64,000 nt of DNA, taken from Brooklawnia propionicigenes (GTDB lineage: Bacteria; Actinomycetota; Actinomycetes; Propionibacteriales; Propionibacteriaceae). The stretch lies in the NCBI RefSeq assembly GCF_030297015.1, contig NZ_AP028056.1, forward strand, positions 1 through 64,000. Reading direction: 5' to 3'. The notes under the pieces are model-generated. The model made no database searches. It had not been told where the DNA came from and was given only the letters and a program-made list of their open reading frames with translations. Both the position numbers and the translations under genes were made by a program. Positions within the stretch are counted from its first letter, which is position 1, and every line of letters begins with the position of its first letter. Below, in pieces: positions 37,117-45,229 of the stretch.

Positions 37117-38055
37117 CTAGGACTGCTTGCCGTTCTTCGAGCCTTCCGCTCGCGTGACGACCACCGGGCAGTGCGCCTCGCGCAGTACCCGCTTACTCGT
37201 GGATCCGAGCAGTAGGCCGGTGAACCCACCGCGTCCACGAGACCCGACAACCACCAGGCCGGCATCGATCGATGCGTCGATCAACGCCTGCGACGCACTG
37301 GAATCGACGATCCTCAGCTCGACCTGCACTTCCGGATACTGGGCCTTGATATCGGCGAAGACACCCTCGATATTCTTCGTGAGCGTATCCAGGATCTCCG
37401 ACATCGACTCGTCCCAGATGTCGTATTCCCACGGCGTGCCGAGCATGGCGTAATCCCAGGCGTGGATGACGACCAGCGGAACTCCACGCAGATCAGCGGC
37501 CTCGAAGGCCAGCTTCGCCGCGGCCCGGGCCTCGTTCGAATCGTCGATGCCGACCACCACCGGGCCACCCGGGTTCTCCTGCGCCTCATCGGTGATCACT
37601 GCCACCGGTCCGTGCGCGTGGGAGGCGACAGCGTCCGAGACACCGCCGAGCAGCTTCACCGAAATCGGGGCGCGTCGTCCGCGTGCTCCCACCACCACCT
37701 GCGCCGCATTCTTGGACGCCTGAGCCAGCACATAGGAGGCATAGCCCTCCACCAGTTCGGCCTTGACGTCCAGCGTCGGATGAGCTGCGCGCAGCCGCTC
37801 CAGTTCGGCATTCAACCGCTGTTGGCATCGCCGCTTGAACTGGGTCTGGTACTCGTCGGTGACCGCGGTGAAGGTACGCCCGATCTGGGGTCCCGGAATG
37901 ACCATGACGATCAGCAACGGGAGCCCGCGCGCCAACGCCCGATCGGCCGCCCAGTCCACTGCCTTACGTGCGCGCTCTGAGCCATCAGTACCCACCACGA
38001 TCCGGCCCGCGGTATCCAGCCGGATTCGACCTGCGCCCTGCGTCTGCTCGCTCAT
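37117..38055 (-). CDS. Tandem-domain universal stress protein
   Basis: The 312-residue protein contains two USP domains (about 15-155 and 160-300). Each begins with a VVG-D-S strand and ends with an ATP-binding loop. The second loop, VVGSRGRGGFTGLLLGSTSKRVL, has the complete G-x2-G-x9-G-S pattern. The first, VVGARGRRAPISVKLLGGVSD, is modified, so only the second domain may bind ATP. Tandem USPs are common in actinobacteria and respond to hypoxia and stationary phase. The start is set at 38055, where ATG follows GGAGG; upstream frame to 38133 lacks a signal. A TAGGAT box about 50 bp upstream is a possible -10. Confidence 0.92.
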   Translation of the reverse strand: MSEQTQGAGRIRLDTAGRIVVGTDGSERARKAVDWAADRALARGLPLLIVMVIPGPQIGRTFTAVTDEYQTQFKRRCQQRLNAELERLRAAHPTLDVKAELVEGYASYVLAQASKNAAQVVVGARGRRAPISVKLLGGVSDAVASHAHGPVAVITDEAQENPGGPVVVGIDDSNEARAAAKLAFEAADLRGVPLVVIHAWDYAMLGTPWEYDIWDESMSEILDTLTKNIEGVFADIKAQYPEVQVELRIVDSSASQALIDASIDAGLVVVGSRGRGGFTGLLLGSTSKRVLREAHCPVVVTRAEGSKNGKQS

Positions 38056-38226
38056 GATGACCTCCGCCGTCCGCGACTGCTGTGTCGCGATCTGTTCAGC
38101 AATCCTAGCGGTGGCGGCACGGCCGGACGGCAAATGACCGACATCCAGCGAGCCAGCAACCCGACATCCTATAAGTTGATGGCGTCCATGGCCAGCACAG
38201 AGTTCGTGATGAGGCCCGAAGTCACT

Positions 38227-38232
38227 TATAAT
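38227..38232 (+). promoter_or_regulatory. Leaderless -10 box of the L,D-transpeptidase gene
   Basis: A perfect TATAAT lies 7 nt upstream of the GTG at 38240, so transcription should start at or next to the start codon. No good -35 is seen at 16-18 bp (TCGTGA at 38204-38209 is weak). No Shine-Dalgarno is present, which fits a leaderless mRNA. Confidence 0.7.
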
Positions 38233-38239
38233 AGCGCCT

Positions 38240-39682
38240 GTGAATCAGAAGGGGTTACCTCATCGGCTCATCTTCTGGGTTATTTCAGGACTTGTCGTGG
38301 CGCTGGGTATTGGCGCCGCGGTCTACACAGCCTATTTCTCTACCCATGGATTGCCGGGCGCATCAGTCGCCGGAGTATCGGTCACCGGACAGACCAAGAG
38401 TCAGCTTGCCGCCGAACTCGGCGAGCGAGCCGACCAGGTCAGTGTCACGCTGCAGATCGACGATCACAGCCGCGAACTGAGTCTGGCCGATCTCGGCATC
38501 TCCGTTGACGCACAGGCGACTGCCGATCAGGTATTCGCCGCCAACGAGAACCTGGGCCAGCGCTACTCGGCTGTCTTCACCAAGCAGACATCCCCTGTGG
38601 TGGCGACGGTCGACGAGTCGAAGATCGACGCACTGACAGCCGAACTCGTCTCCGAATACGGTGACCCCGCCAAGGACGCGATCGTCAAGCTCGGCGATGA
38701 CAACGCATCGTTCGTCATCGAGCCCGCCCAGGCCGGTACCGGCGTGGACGCCTCCGACCTGACCGCCGCAGCGGACCGGGCCGTCCAGACGCTGAGTTCC
38801 CAGACCGTCAGGCTGACGACCAGCCAGGTGGACCCCCACACCTCCACCGACCAGGCTCAGACCGTCGCGGACAAGGCGAACAAGCTGGTCGCGCTCGACG
38901 TGAACCTCACCGGGCGTGAATCGGACAGCTACCCGGCCACTGCCACTCAGAAGGCGCAGTGGATCACCATCCCCACCGCCGAGAACGGCTCGCTCGGCGA
39001 ACCGGTCATCAGTCAGGAGAAGGTCGCCGCGTGGGTTCAGCAGACAGCTGACACCGCCGGGGTAGAAGTGGTCAACGGCATCCGCAACGTCAACCAGGCG
39101 GGCACCGTCGTGTCGACCCTGCAGGAGGCGCGCGACGGATGGCAGGTGAACAACGCCACCCAACTGGCCGACAACCTGGTCAATGCACTCGGCTCGGGAC
39201 AGCCCTATGCCGGCTCCTTCAGCTTCGACAAGGTGGATCCGACCTACCAGGACAAGGTCATCGCCGATGGCGCCCAGAATCTCTCCTATGCGGCCGCACC
39301 GGGGGAGAGGTGGCTGGACGTCAACCTCGGCAACAACACCGTGACCGCCTACGAAGGCGCGACCGTGGCCCGCGGGCCGATCTATGTCGTGCCCGGCATG
39401 CCAGGTCTGGAGACCCCCACCGGCAAGTTCAACGTCTATCTGAAGTACCAGAGTCAGACCATGCGCGGCACCAACCTGGACGGCACCACCTACGTCGCGG
39501 AGAACATCCCGTGGGTCACCTACTTCACCGGTTCGATCGCCTTCCACGGCGCACCGTGGCGTGACTCGTTCGGTTGGAGCGGCCCGGGTGGTTCGCACGG
39601 CTGCCTCAACATGCCGGTCGCCGACGCGCAGTTCATCTACGGCTGGGCTCCGATGGGCGCTGTCGTGGTCAGCCACTACTGA
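38240..39682 (+). CDS. L,D-transpeptidase (YkuD) with peptidoglycan-binding domains
   Basis: The 480-residue cell-wall enzyme has one N-terminal membrane helix (about 9-32), two repeated peptidoglycan-binding-4-like regions (about 45-190 and 200-335) and a C-terminal YkuD domain (about 350-480). The catalytic motif is HGAPWRD followed by SHGCLNMP, with Cys455 as nucleophile. It makes 3-3 or lipoprotein/protein cross-links in peptidoglycan outside the membrane. The layout is like actinobacterial proteins with PF12229 plus YkuD. The GTG start follows TATAAT by 7 nt. It is transcribed away from the universal stress gene and toward a MATE gene 47 bp downstream. Beta-lactam tolerance could result, but nothing here shows it. 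Confidence 0.94.
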   Translation: MNQKGLPHRLIFWVISGLVVALGIGAAVYTAYFSTHGLPGASVAGVSVTGQTKSQLAAELGERADQVSVTLQIDDHSRELSLADLGISVDAQATADQVFAANENLGQRYSAVFTKQTSPVVATVDESKIDALTAELVSEYGDPAKDAIVKLGDDNASFVIEPAQAGTGVDASDLTAAADRAVQTLSSQTVRLTTSQVDPHTSTDQAQTVADKANKLVALDVNLTGRESDSYPATATQKAQWITIPTAENGSLGEPVISQEKVAAWVQQTADTAGVEVVNGIRNVNQAGTVVSTLQEARDGWQVNNATQLADNLVNALGSGQPYAGSFSFDKVDPTYQDKVIADGAQNLSYAAAPGERWLDVNLGNNTVTAYEGATVARGPIYVVPGMPGLETPTGKFNVYLKYQSQTMRGTNLDGTTYVAENIPWVTYFTGSIAFHGAPWRDSFGWSGPGGSHGCLNMPVADAQFIYGWAPMGAVVVSHY

Positions 39683-39729
39683 GTCTTATCTGACTAGTGC
39701 CGTTACCATTTACATGGCGGATCACCGCC

Positions 39730-41040
39730 ATGGACCGCAGGCTGGGATCCCTGGCCATCCCAGCCCTCGGGGCGTTGATCGCTGAGCCGCTGTTCGTGCT
39801 CACCGACACCGCGATGGTCGGTCACCTGGGCGAGACCGTGCTGGCCGGCATGTCGATCGGCTCGACGGTGATGCAGACCGTGATCGGCCTGTGCATCTTC
39901 CTCAGCTACACCACCACGCCGATGGTGGCACGGCGACTCGGCGCCAACGACAAGCCGGGCGCGATCCGCGCCGGTATCGATGGCATCTGGCTCGGTCTGG
40001 GCTTGGGTGTCATCCTTCTGCTGGTCGGACTGCCGCTCACCGGCACCATCACCAGCGCCTTCACCCCCGACCCCGCGGTGGCCCGGCAGGCATATCACTA
40101 CATCGCGATCTGCCTGTGGGGTCTGCCGGGCATGCTCACGGTGCTCGCCGCGACCGGTCTGCTCCGCGGGTTGCAGGACACCCGCACCCCGCTGGCAGTC
40201 GCGGCCGGTGGCGCCGTGGTCAATGTGATCCTGAACTGGCTGTTCATCTATCCGTTCGGCCTGGGAATCGCCGGTTCCGCGCTCGGCACGGCCATCACCC
40301 AGACCCTGATGGCCCTGGTGTATGCGGCGGTCGCAGTTCGTGCCGCCCGGGCTAACGAGGTCTCCTTGAGGCCCGGTATCGGTTCTCCCGGCCACGCCTT
40401 CATGGTCTCCTCGCTGATGCTGTTGCGCACCGCCACGTTGCGTATCGTGCTGATCGTGCTGGTCTGGGCCGCCGCCCGGCTGGGCACCTCGGAACTTGCC
40501 GCGCTGCAGGTGACGATGGCGGTCTACATGCTGCTGGTCAACACGATGGACGCGCTGGCCATCGCCGCGCAGGCCATGATCGGCCATGACCTCGGCGCCG
40601 GCGACAGCGTAGGCGTCCGGCAGCAACTCAACCGGATCGCCGGCTGGGGGATTCTCGTCGGGGTGGTCCTGGGGATCGCGGTCGCCGTCGTTTCCCCGGT
40701 AGTCGGAGCGGTGTTCACCCCGGACGCCTCGGTGCGCGCCCTGCTGCCGGTCAGCTTCATCATGATGGCTGTCTTCCTGCCGATGTGTGGAGTGCTCTTC
40801 GTGCTCGACGGGGTGCTCATCGGCGCCGGGGACGTGCGCTACCTGGCGCTGGCGGGGCTGTGGCCGCTGGTGAGCTTCGCTGCAGCGATCGGCGCCATGA
40901 TGTGGATCCGGCCGGTGGGAATCGCCGCCATGGTCTGGCTGTGGCTCTGCTACTACGGGGCCTTCATGACCGCGCGTCTGCTGGTGCTCCTGCTGCGCGC
41001 CCGGACCAGCGCATGGCTGGTCACCGGACACGACCGATAG
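39730..41040 (+). CDS. MATE-family efflux protein (DinF-like)
   Basis: The 436-residue membrane protein has 12 helices and belongs to the MATE family, DinF branch. The opening helix reads LAIPALGALIAEPLFVLTDTAMVGHLG, the typical family start, and a repeat begins near residue 235. It should export cationic drugs or metabolites using Na+ or H+. The start ATG 39730 follows GGCGGA; the frame continues to 39697, but the added residues look non-coding. It lies 47 bp after the transpeptidase gene and 37 bp before an MFS gene. TTACCATT a little upstream might be a promoter. The transported compound is unknown. Confidence 0.92.
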   Translation: MDRRLGSLAIPALGALIAEPLFVLTDTAMVGHLGETVLAGMSIGSTVMQTVIGLCIFLSYTTTPMVARRLGANDKPGAIRAGIDGIWLGLGLGVILLLVGLPLTGTITSAFTPDPAVARQAYHYIAICLWGLPGMLTVLAATGLLRGLQDTRTPLAVAAGGAVVNVILNWLFIYPFGLGIAGSALGTAITQTLMALVYAAVAVRAARANEVSLRPGIGSPGHAFMVSSLMLLRTATLRIVLIVLVWAAARLGTSELAALQVTMAVYMLLVNTMDALAIAAQAMIGHDLGAGDSVGVRQQLNRIAGWGILVGVVLGIAVAVVSPVVGAVFTPDASVRALLPVSFIMMAVFLPMCGVLFVLDGVLIGAGDVRYLALAGLWPLVSFAAAIGAMMWIRPVGIAAMVWLWLCYYGAFMTARLLVLLLRARTSAWLVTGHDR

Positions 41041-41077
41041 CTAGACTGGCGGTCACATCACGAGAAGGGCCCGCTGA

Positions 41078-42514
41078 ATGACAGAGATGTCCGGGGGCGC
41101 AGGCGAGCAACCGGTGCAGCGGGTCAGCGAGGCCGCCGTCATGACGGTCCGGACTGGATCCAATTCCCGGCCCAAACGCTCGCCATGTTATGCACTGGTC
41201 ACCATCGGCGCGGTCTGCGCTCAGATCTCCGCCGGCATCGTGTTGAGCGGTCTATCGATGTTCATCGACAGGATCCGCGCCGACTTGTGGCCGGACGGCC
41301 AGACGAGCCGGGCGCAAGTACAGAGTGTCTATACGGTGCTGCTGCTGGTCGCGATCGCGATGATGCCCATCGCCGGACGCCTGATCGGCAGGTGGGGCGG
41401 CCGCCGGCTGCTCCTGATCGGCGGCACGATCAGCTCCTTGGGACTGGCCGCGATGTCGACAGCACAGGGCATGGGCGGGCTGTATGCCTTCGCGATCATC
41501 ACCGGCCTGGGATTCGGAATGTCGGTGAACTATGTGCCGGTCATCCTGGTGAACAGCTGGTTCCACAAGCACAAGGGCGTCATCATGGGCGTCACGGTCG
41601 CAGGTACCGGTCTGGGTGGCATTCTGTCCTCGCTCGTGTTCACCAATACCAATCAGCCGGTCAGCGAAGGTGGCCTCGGTTGGCGCGCCTCCATGCTCAT
41701 CGGCGCGGGACTCTACGCATTCTTCTGTCTGGTGCCCGCCTGGTTGCTGGTGGTGAACAAGCCCTCCGACGTGGGGCTGCCGATTTACGGCAAGGCCGCT
41801 GTCGGGGTGGACGTCGCCACCGTGCGGGTAGGCGAGGTTCCGGTCGAACAGGTGCCCGGTCTGCGGCTCGGGCAAGCACTGCGCAGCGGCTGGTTCTGGC
41901 TGTTGTACGCCATGGTCACATTGCTCGGCGTGTTCTGCGCGATGGGCCAGATCACCCAACCCTTCTTCATCAATCAGCAGACCTATCCCGGTTCCGGTAT
42001 GACCCCCGGGCTGGCCGGAACCCTGATGACCACGCAGATGGTCGGCCTGATCATGGCCAAACCGGTGCTCGGCTGGCTGATCGAAGCCATCGGGATGGTC
42101 AAAGCAATGATCATCCTGATGGCGATCCACGGTGTCGCCGGCTACCTGCTCGGCACCATCGTCTACCCCGCGTCGGGCTGGATCTTCCTGGTGATCGGTC
42201 TTGTCGGAGCGGGGTTCGCGGTGGGTTCCCTGACCCCGCCACTGGCCTGCGGTTTGGCCTTCGGGCAGCGCGACTACGCGTCCATCTACGGGGTGCTGGG
42301 TTCGGCATATGCGCTCGGCCTGGCCATCGGTTCGGTGCTGTGGAGCATCGCCGGGACGATCGCCGCCGATCCGGATCAGCCGTGGCAGCTCTACCGCGAA
42401 GCCATGAAATGGTGCTGGCTGCTCAGCATCGTGATCATCACCGGTTACCTGTTCGCGATCCGCGGCGGCCGGCGCGCCCAGTGCAGGCTGCAATCCGAGT
42501 TGACCCTGAACTGA
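41078..42514 (+). CDS. MFS transporter (OFA oxalate/formate antiporter-like)
   Basis: This 478-residue protein has 12 membrane helices and a long N-terminal cytosolic tail (about 40 residues). The helix 2-3 loop reads GRLIGRWGGRRLL, and NYVPVILVNSWFHKHKGVIMGV fits the OFA family (oxalate:formate antiporters and related monocarboxylate carriers). Central cytosolic loop residues 220-260 are polar. The ATG at 41078 follows GAGAAGGG, and a TAGACT box at 41042-41047 gives a short leader. A strong hairpin follows the stop. Substrate is probably an organic acid by family similarity, but no pathway gene nearby confirms it. Confidence 0.88.
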   Translation: MTEMSGGAGEQPVQRVSEAAVMTVRTGSNSRPKRSPCYALVTIGAVCAQISAGIVLSGLSMFIDRIRADLWPDGQTSRAQVQSVYTVLLLVAIAMMPIAGRLIGRWGGRRLLLIGGTISSLGLAAMSTAQGMGGLYAFAIITGLGFGMSVNYVPVILVNSWFHKHKGVIMGVTVAGTGLGGILSSLVFTNTNQPVSEGGLGWRASMLIGAGLYAFFCLVPAWLLVVNKPSDVGLPIYGKAAVGVDVATVRVGEVPVEQVPGLRLGQALRSGWFWLLYAMVTLLGVFCAMGQITQPFFINQQTYPGSGMTPGLAGTLMTTQMVGLIMAKPVLGWLIEAIGMVKAMIILMAIHGVAGYLLGTIVYPASGWIFLVIGLVGAGFAVGSLTPPLACGLAFGQRDYASIYGVLGSAYALGLAIGSVLWSIAGTIAADPDQPWQLYREAMKWCWLLSIVIITGYLFAIRGGRRAQCRLQSELTLN

Positions 42515-42518
42515 CCAC

Positions 42519-42567
42519 AAAAGGCCCGCAGGCTGCTCTGATCGGGAGCCTGTGACGGTAGCCTTTT
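42519..42567 (+). terminator. Rho-independent terminator after the OFA-like MFS gene
   Basis: The outer arms AAAAGGC (42519-42525) and GCCTTTT (42561-42567) pair perfectly. An inner stem pairs CAGGCT with AGCCTG. The 3' arm ends with a short T run, and flanking ACCAC and GTGGT can extend the stem. Its position right after the stop at 42514 supports termination. Confidence 0.7.
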
Positions 42568-42598
42568 GGTTCGTGGTCACTGGAAACGAAGCCAGCTG

Positions 42599-44131
42599 AT
42601 GCCCGCGACCGTGGTGCGCGAGACCTCGCGGACGCACCGACTGCGCTGGTCCGCCCTCGCCGTTCTGGCGCTGGGTCTGTTCATCGCGAGCCTCGACAAC
42701 ACGATCCTCAACGTCGCGTTGCCCACGCTGGCCCGCGAGCTGCATGCGTCCACCGACCAGCTGCAGTGGACGGTGGACGCGTACCAGATCACCTACGCCG
42801 GCCTGCTGCTGGTCGCCGGCGGGCTGGTGGACCGCTGGGGCAGATCCCGCACATTCCTGGTCGGAACCGCGGTCTTCGGCAGCTTCTCCCTGATGGCCGG
42901 GCTGGTCGGCACCACCGGCCTACTGATCAGTGCGCGTGCCCTGATGGGTGTCGGGGCGGCCCTGTTGGCTCCCTCGACGCTGGCGCTGGTCTCGTCGCTG
43001 TTCTCCGACCCGAAAGAACGCACCGTGGCCTTCGCCTTGTGGTCGGGGGCGAACGGAGCCGGGGGAGCGGTCGGGCCGTTGCTCTCGGGGGTCCTGCTGG
43101 AACACTTCAGCTGGGGTTCGATCTTCCTCATCAACGTGCCGCTTGCGGTCGGCATCGTGGTATTCGGGTTCTTCGTGCTGCCACACAGCCGCCCACGTCC
43201 GGTGGCAGGTGGTGTGGACTACCTGGGTGCGGTGCTGTCGACGGTGGCGCTCGCGCTGATCTGCTGGGCGGTGATCTCGGCGCCCGGGCTGGGCGCAGGC
43301 AATGTGCTGGTCATCGGGGCGGCCATCGGCGGGCTGAGTCTGCTCGCTGCGTTCATCTACTGGGAATCGCGGGTGCCGGCACCATTGCTGCGGCTCTCGC
43401 TGTTCAAGATCCGCACCTTCAGCGTGGCTGTCGGAGTATCCGGCCTGGTGACCGCGGCCGGCGCCGGTGCACTGTTCGTGTTGACCCAGTATCTTCAGTT
43501 CATCCTCGACTACACCCCCATGCAGACCGGGATCCGAGTGCTGCCGATCGCTGTTGCGATGCTCGTGGGCGCGGTCTCGGCGCCACGCTTCATCGACCTG
43601 GTGCAGCTCAAGGTCACTGTGCTGATCGGACTGCTGTGCGTCGGGATCGGCTATGGCTGGCTGGCCACCACCAGCGACAGTTCGGCCTTCGGTCATCTGC
43701 TTCCCGGTGTCGTGCTCTTCGGCCTCGGCGCAGGTCTCCTGGTTCCGGCAGCGACCCAGGCCGTGATGGACGCGCTGCCACCCGATGCGACCGGCGCCGG
43801 CTCGGCCACCAACACCGCACTGATGCAGGTCGGCAGCGCCTTGGGAGTCGCAGTGATCGGATCACTGTTGACTGCCCGCTACCGCGGGGTGATGATGTCG
43901 AGCTCGATCTGGGACCAGCTCGGTGACCTCCAATCGGTCGCGCTGGAATCCGTCGCGGGTGCAGCGCGGGTGGCCGAGCAGCTGACCGCAGAGTTGGGCG
44001 CCCAGTTGAACCAACTGGCCGGGCACGCATTCGTGGCCGGCATGCAGATCTCCCTGCTGGTGTGCACCATCGCGGTCTTTGCGGCGCTGATCGCGGTGTT
44101 CGTGCTGTACCCGCGCGACCGCCGCTTCTAG
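42599..44131 (+). CDS. DHA2-family MFS exporter (EmrB/QacA type)
   Basis: The 510-residue protein has 14 membrane helices. FIASLDNTILNVALPTL near residue 26 is the helix 1 DHA2 signature, and GGLVDRWGRSRTFLVG is the loop 2-3 motif. A further conserved block, FSWGSIFLINVPLAV, is the helix 5 motif C region for antiport. It should export drugs or toxic metabolites with H+. The start is the ATG at 42599; in-frame codons up to 42566 overlap the terminator hairpin. No regulator gene is adjacent. It ends 35 bp before the FMN riboswitch, so it is not controlled by it. A TATAGT promoter for the riboswitch begins only 10 bp after the stop. Confidence 0.91.
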   Translation: MPATVVRETSRTHRLRWSALAVLALGLFIASLDNTILNVALPTLARELHASTDQLQWTVDAYQITYAGLLLVAGGLVDRWGRSRTFLVGTAVFGSFSLMAGLVGTTGLLISARALMGVGAALLAPSTLALVSSLFSDPKERTVAFALWSGANGAGGAVGPLLSGVLLEHFSWGSIFLINVPLAVGIVVFGFFVLPHSRPRPVAGGVDYLGAVLSTVALALICWAVISAPGLGAGNVLVIGAAIGGLSLLAAFIYWESRVPAPLLRLSLFKIRTFSVAVGVSGLVTAAGAGALFVLTQYLQFILDYTPMQTGIRVLPIAVAMLVGAVSAPRFIDLVQLKVTVLIGLLCVGIGYGWLATTSDSSAFGHLLPGVVLFGLGAGLLVPAATQAVMDALPPDATGAGSATNTALMQVGSALGVAVIGSLLTARYRGVMMSSSIWDQLGDLQSVALESVAGAARVAEQLTAELGAQLNQLAGHAFVAGMQISLLVCTIAVFAALIAVFVLYPRDRRF

Positions 44132-44140
44132 CTGGTGCGC

Positions 44141-44146
44141 TATAGT
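44141..44146 (+). promoter_or_regulatory. -10 box for the FMN riboswitch/ribXY transcript
   Basis: TATAGT lies 20 bp before the aptamer begins, putting the transcription start near 44153. No clear -35 is visible at 17 bp. It is placed after the DHA2 gene stop, so ribXY has its own transcript. Confidence 0.55.
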
Positions 44147-44166
44147 CACGACTGAGCAATATTGAA

Positions 44167-44298
44167 CGTGCCCGGGGTCGGTGAAAGTCCGAACCGGCGG
44201 TGATAGTCCGCGACCCGCAGGTCGTCCACATGGATGGCAGGCGGTTGAACCGGTGGGATTCCGGTACCGACGGTTAGAGTCCGGATGGGAGGTGCACG
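44167..44298 (+). promoter_or_regulatory. FMN riboswitch (RFN element)
   Basis: This is an unmistakable RFN aptamer. GGGGTCGGTGAAAGTCC opens the core, ACCGGCGGTGATAGTCCGCGA follows closely (broken here only in description), and TTGAACCGGTGGGATTCC plus ACCGACGGTTAGAGTCCGG complete it. P1 is formed by CGTGC (44167-44171) and GCACG (44294-44298). It binds FMN and shuts off downstream expression when flavin is plentiful. The controlled gene, 104 bp downstream, is a riboflavin-transporter permease. The region between 44181 and 44285 carries all conserved arms; the variable arm is CCGCAGGTCGTCCACATGG-like and short. Confidence 0.97.
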
Positions 44299-44355
44299 TC
44301 GCGCTTGGCAGGCGCGTCCGGCGTCCTTGGGGCGCTCGATTCTCAGCGGCTGCCG

Positions 44356-44399
44356 CGCGTCGACCCCCGGCATGATGACCGGGGAGGGGTTGAGACGCG
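44356..44399 (+). promoter_or_regulatory. RBS-masking hairpin (riboswitch expression platform)
   Basis: A long hairpin pairs CGCGTC (44356-44361) with GACGCG (44394-44399), and CCCCGG with CCGGGG around a CATGATGA loop. It hides the only Shine-Dalgarno-like sequence, GGGGAGGGG (44381-44389). No T run follows, so control by translation rather than termination is likely. Switching partners with the aptamer are not proven. Confidence 0.6.
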
Positions 44400-44401
44400 G
44401 C

Positions 44402-45217
44402 ATGGACATCCGCCTACGGCACACACCGTTGCCTTTGCGGATTGCCGCGCCCATCGTTGCGGGGTTGATCTTCCTCCTGGCGTGGTGGTTGGTCACCAGC
44501 TTCGGATCGATTCCCGCGACGCTGCTGCCCAGTCCTGGCACCGTCGTCGGACGTCTCGGCAGAGAGCTGGCGTCCGGACGGCTGTGGGCCCCCATTGGTG
44601 TGACGATCACGGAGGCGGCCGCCGGCTGCCTGCTGGCTTCTGTCATCGCCTTGCCGACGGCCTATCTCATCGCCCATGTGCGACTTGCCGAGGCGACCCT
44701 GGCCCCCTACCTCGCGGCCTCGCAGGCCATTCCGGCAGTGGCATTGGCACCGCTGCTGGTGATCTGGGTGGGGTACGGCATGCGACCGGTCGTCCTGCTG
44801 TGTTCGGTCATGGTCTTCTTCCCGATGGTGCTGTCGACCGTGCTCGGTCTGCGCAGCATCGACCGGGAGGTCTTGGACGCGGCGCGGGTCGATGGGGCAG
44901 CAGGCGCGCAGATGGCCAGGTGGATCGAGTGGCCACTCGCCCTGCCCGCCACGTTGACCGGCGTGCGCAATGGTTTCACGCTGTCGATCACCGGCGCCGT
45001 CGTCGGCGAACTCGTGATGGGCGGCAACGGACTGGGTCAGCGGCTGGCCGTACAGTCCCAGTCGAGTGACACCACCGGCCTGTTCACCACCCTCATCGTG
45101 CTGTGTGTTCTGGCGATCGCCATCTATCTCGGCATGACGTTCATCGAATGGCTGGTCAACCCGTTTGCATCCAGTCCCCGCTGGTACCGCCTCACCCATC
45201 CGCACCACGAGAAATAG
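44402..45217 (+). CDS. ribX: Riboflavin ABC transporter permease RibX
   Basis: The 271-residue permease has about six membrane helices and the EAA-type loop (EVLDAARVDGAAGAQMARWIEWPLALP) near residue 160. It resembles the SsuC/TauC/ThiX group. The FMN riboswitch upstream and a NMT1/THI5-like lipoprotein gene downstream match the RibXY riboflavin importers known in actinobacteria and Chloroflexi. As in those systems, no ATPase gene is next to it, so a shared ATPase must be used. The start is taken as 44402; two in-frame ATGs at 44372 and 44375 lie in the loop of the masking hairpin and lack a ribosome-binding site. The next gene follows after 12 bp. Confidence 0.9.
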   Translation: MDIRLRHTPLPLRIAAPIVAGLIFLLAWWLVTSFGSIPATLLPSPGTVVGRLGRELASGRLWAPIGVTITEAAAGCLLASVIALPTAYLIAHVRLAEATLAPYLAASQAIPAVALAPLLVIWVGYGMRPVVLLCSVMVFFPMVLSTVLGLRSIDREVLDAARVDGAAGAQMARWIEWPLALPATLTGVRNGFTLSITGAVVGELVMGGNGLGQRLAVQSQSSDTTGLFTTLIVLCVLAIAIYLGMTFIEWLVNPFASSPRWYRLTHPHHEK

Positions 45218-45229
45218 GAGACCACCACC

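Noticed and set aside
42599-44131. DHA2 transporter as RibZ, a riboflavin MFS carrier
   Set aside because: RibZ genes lie downstream of FMN riboswitches. Here the riboswitch comes after the gene and points away from it.
44167-44298. Riboswitch as a ribosomal or thiamine (THI) element, because RibY is THI5-like
   Set aside because: All conserved RFN blocks are present and the THI core is absent.
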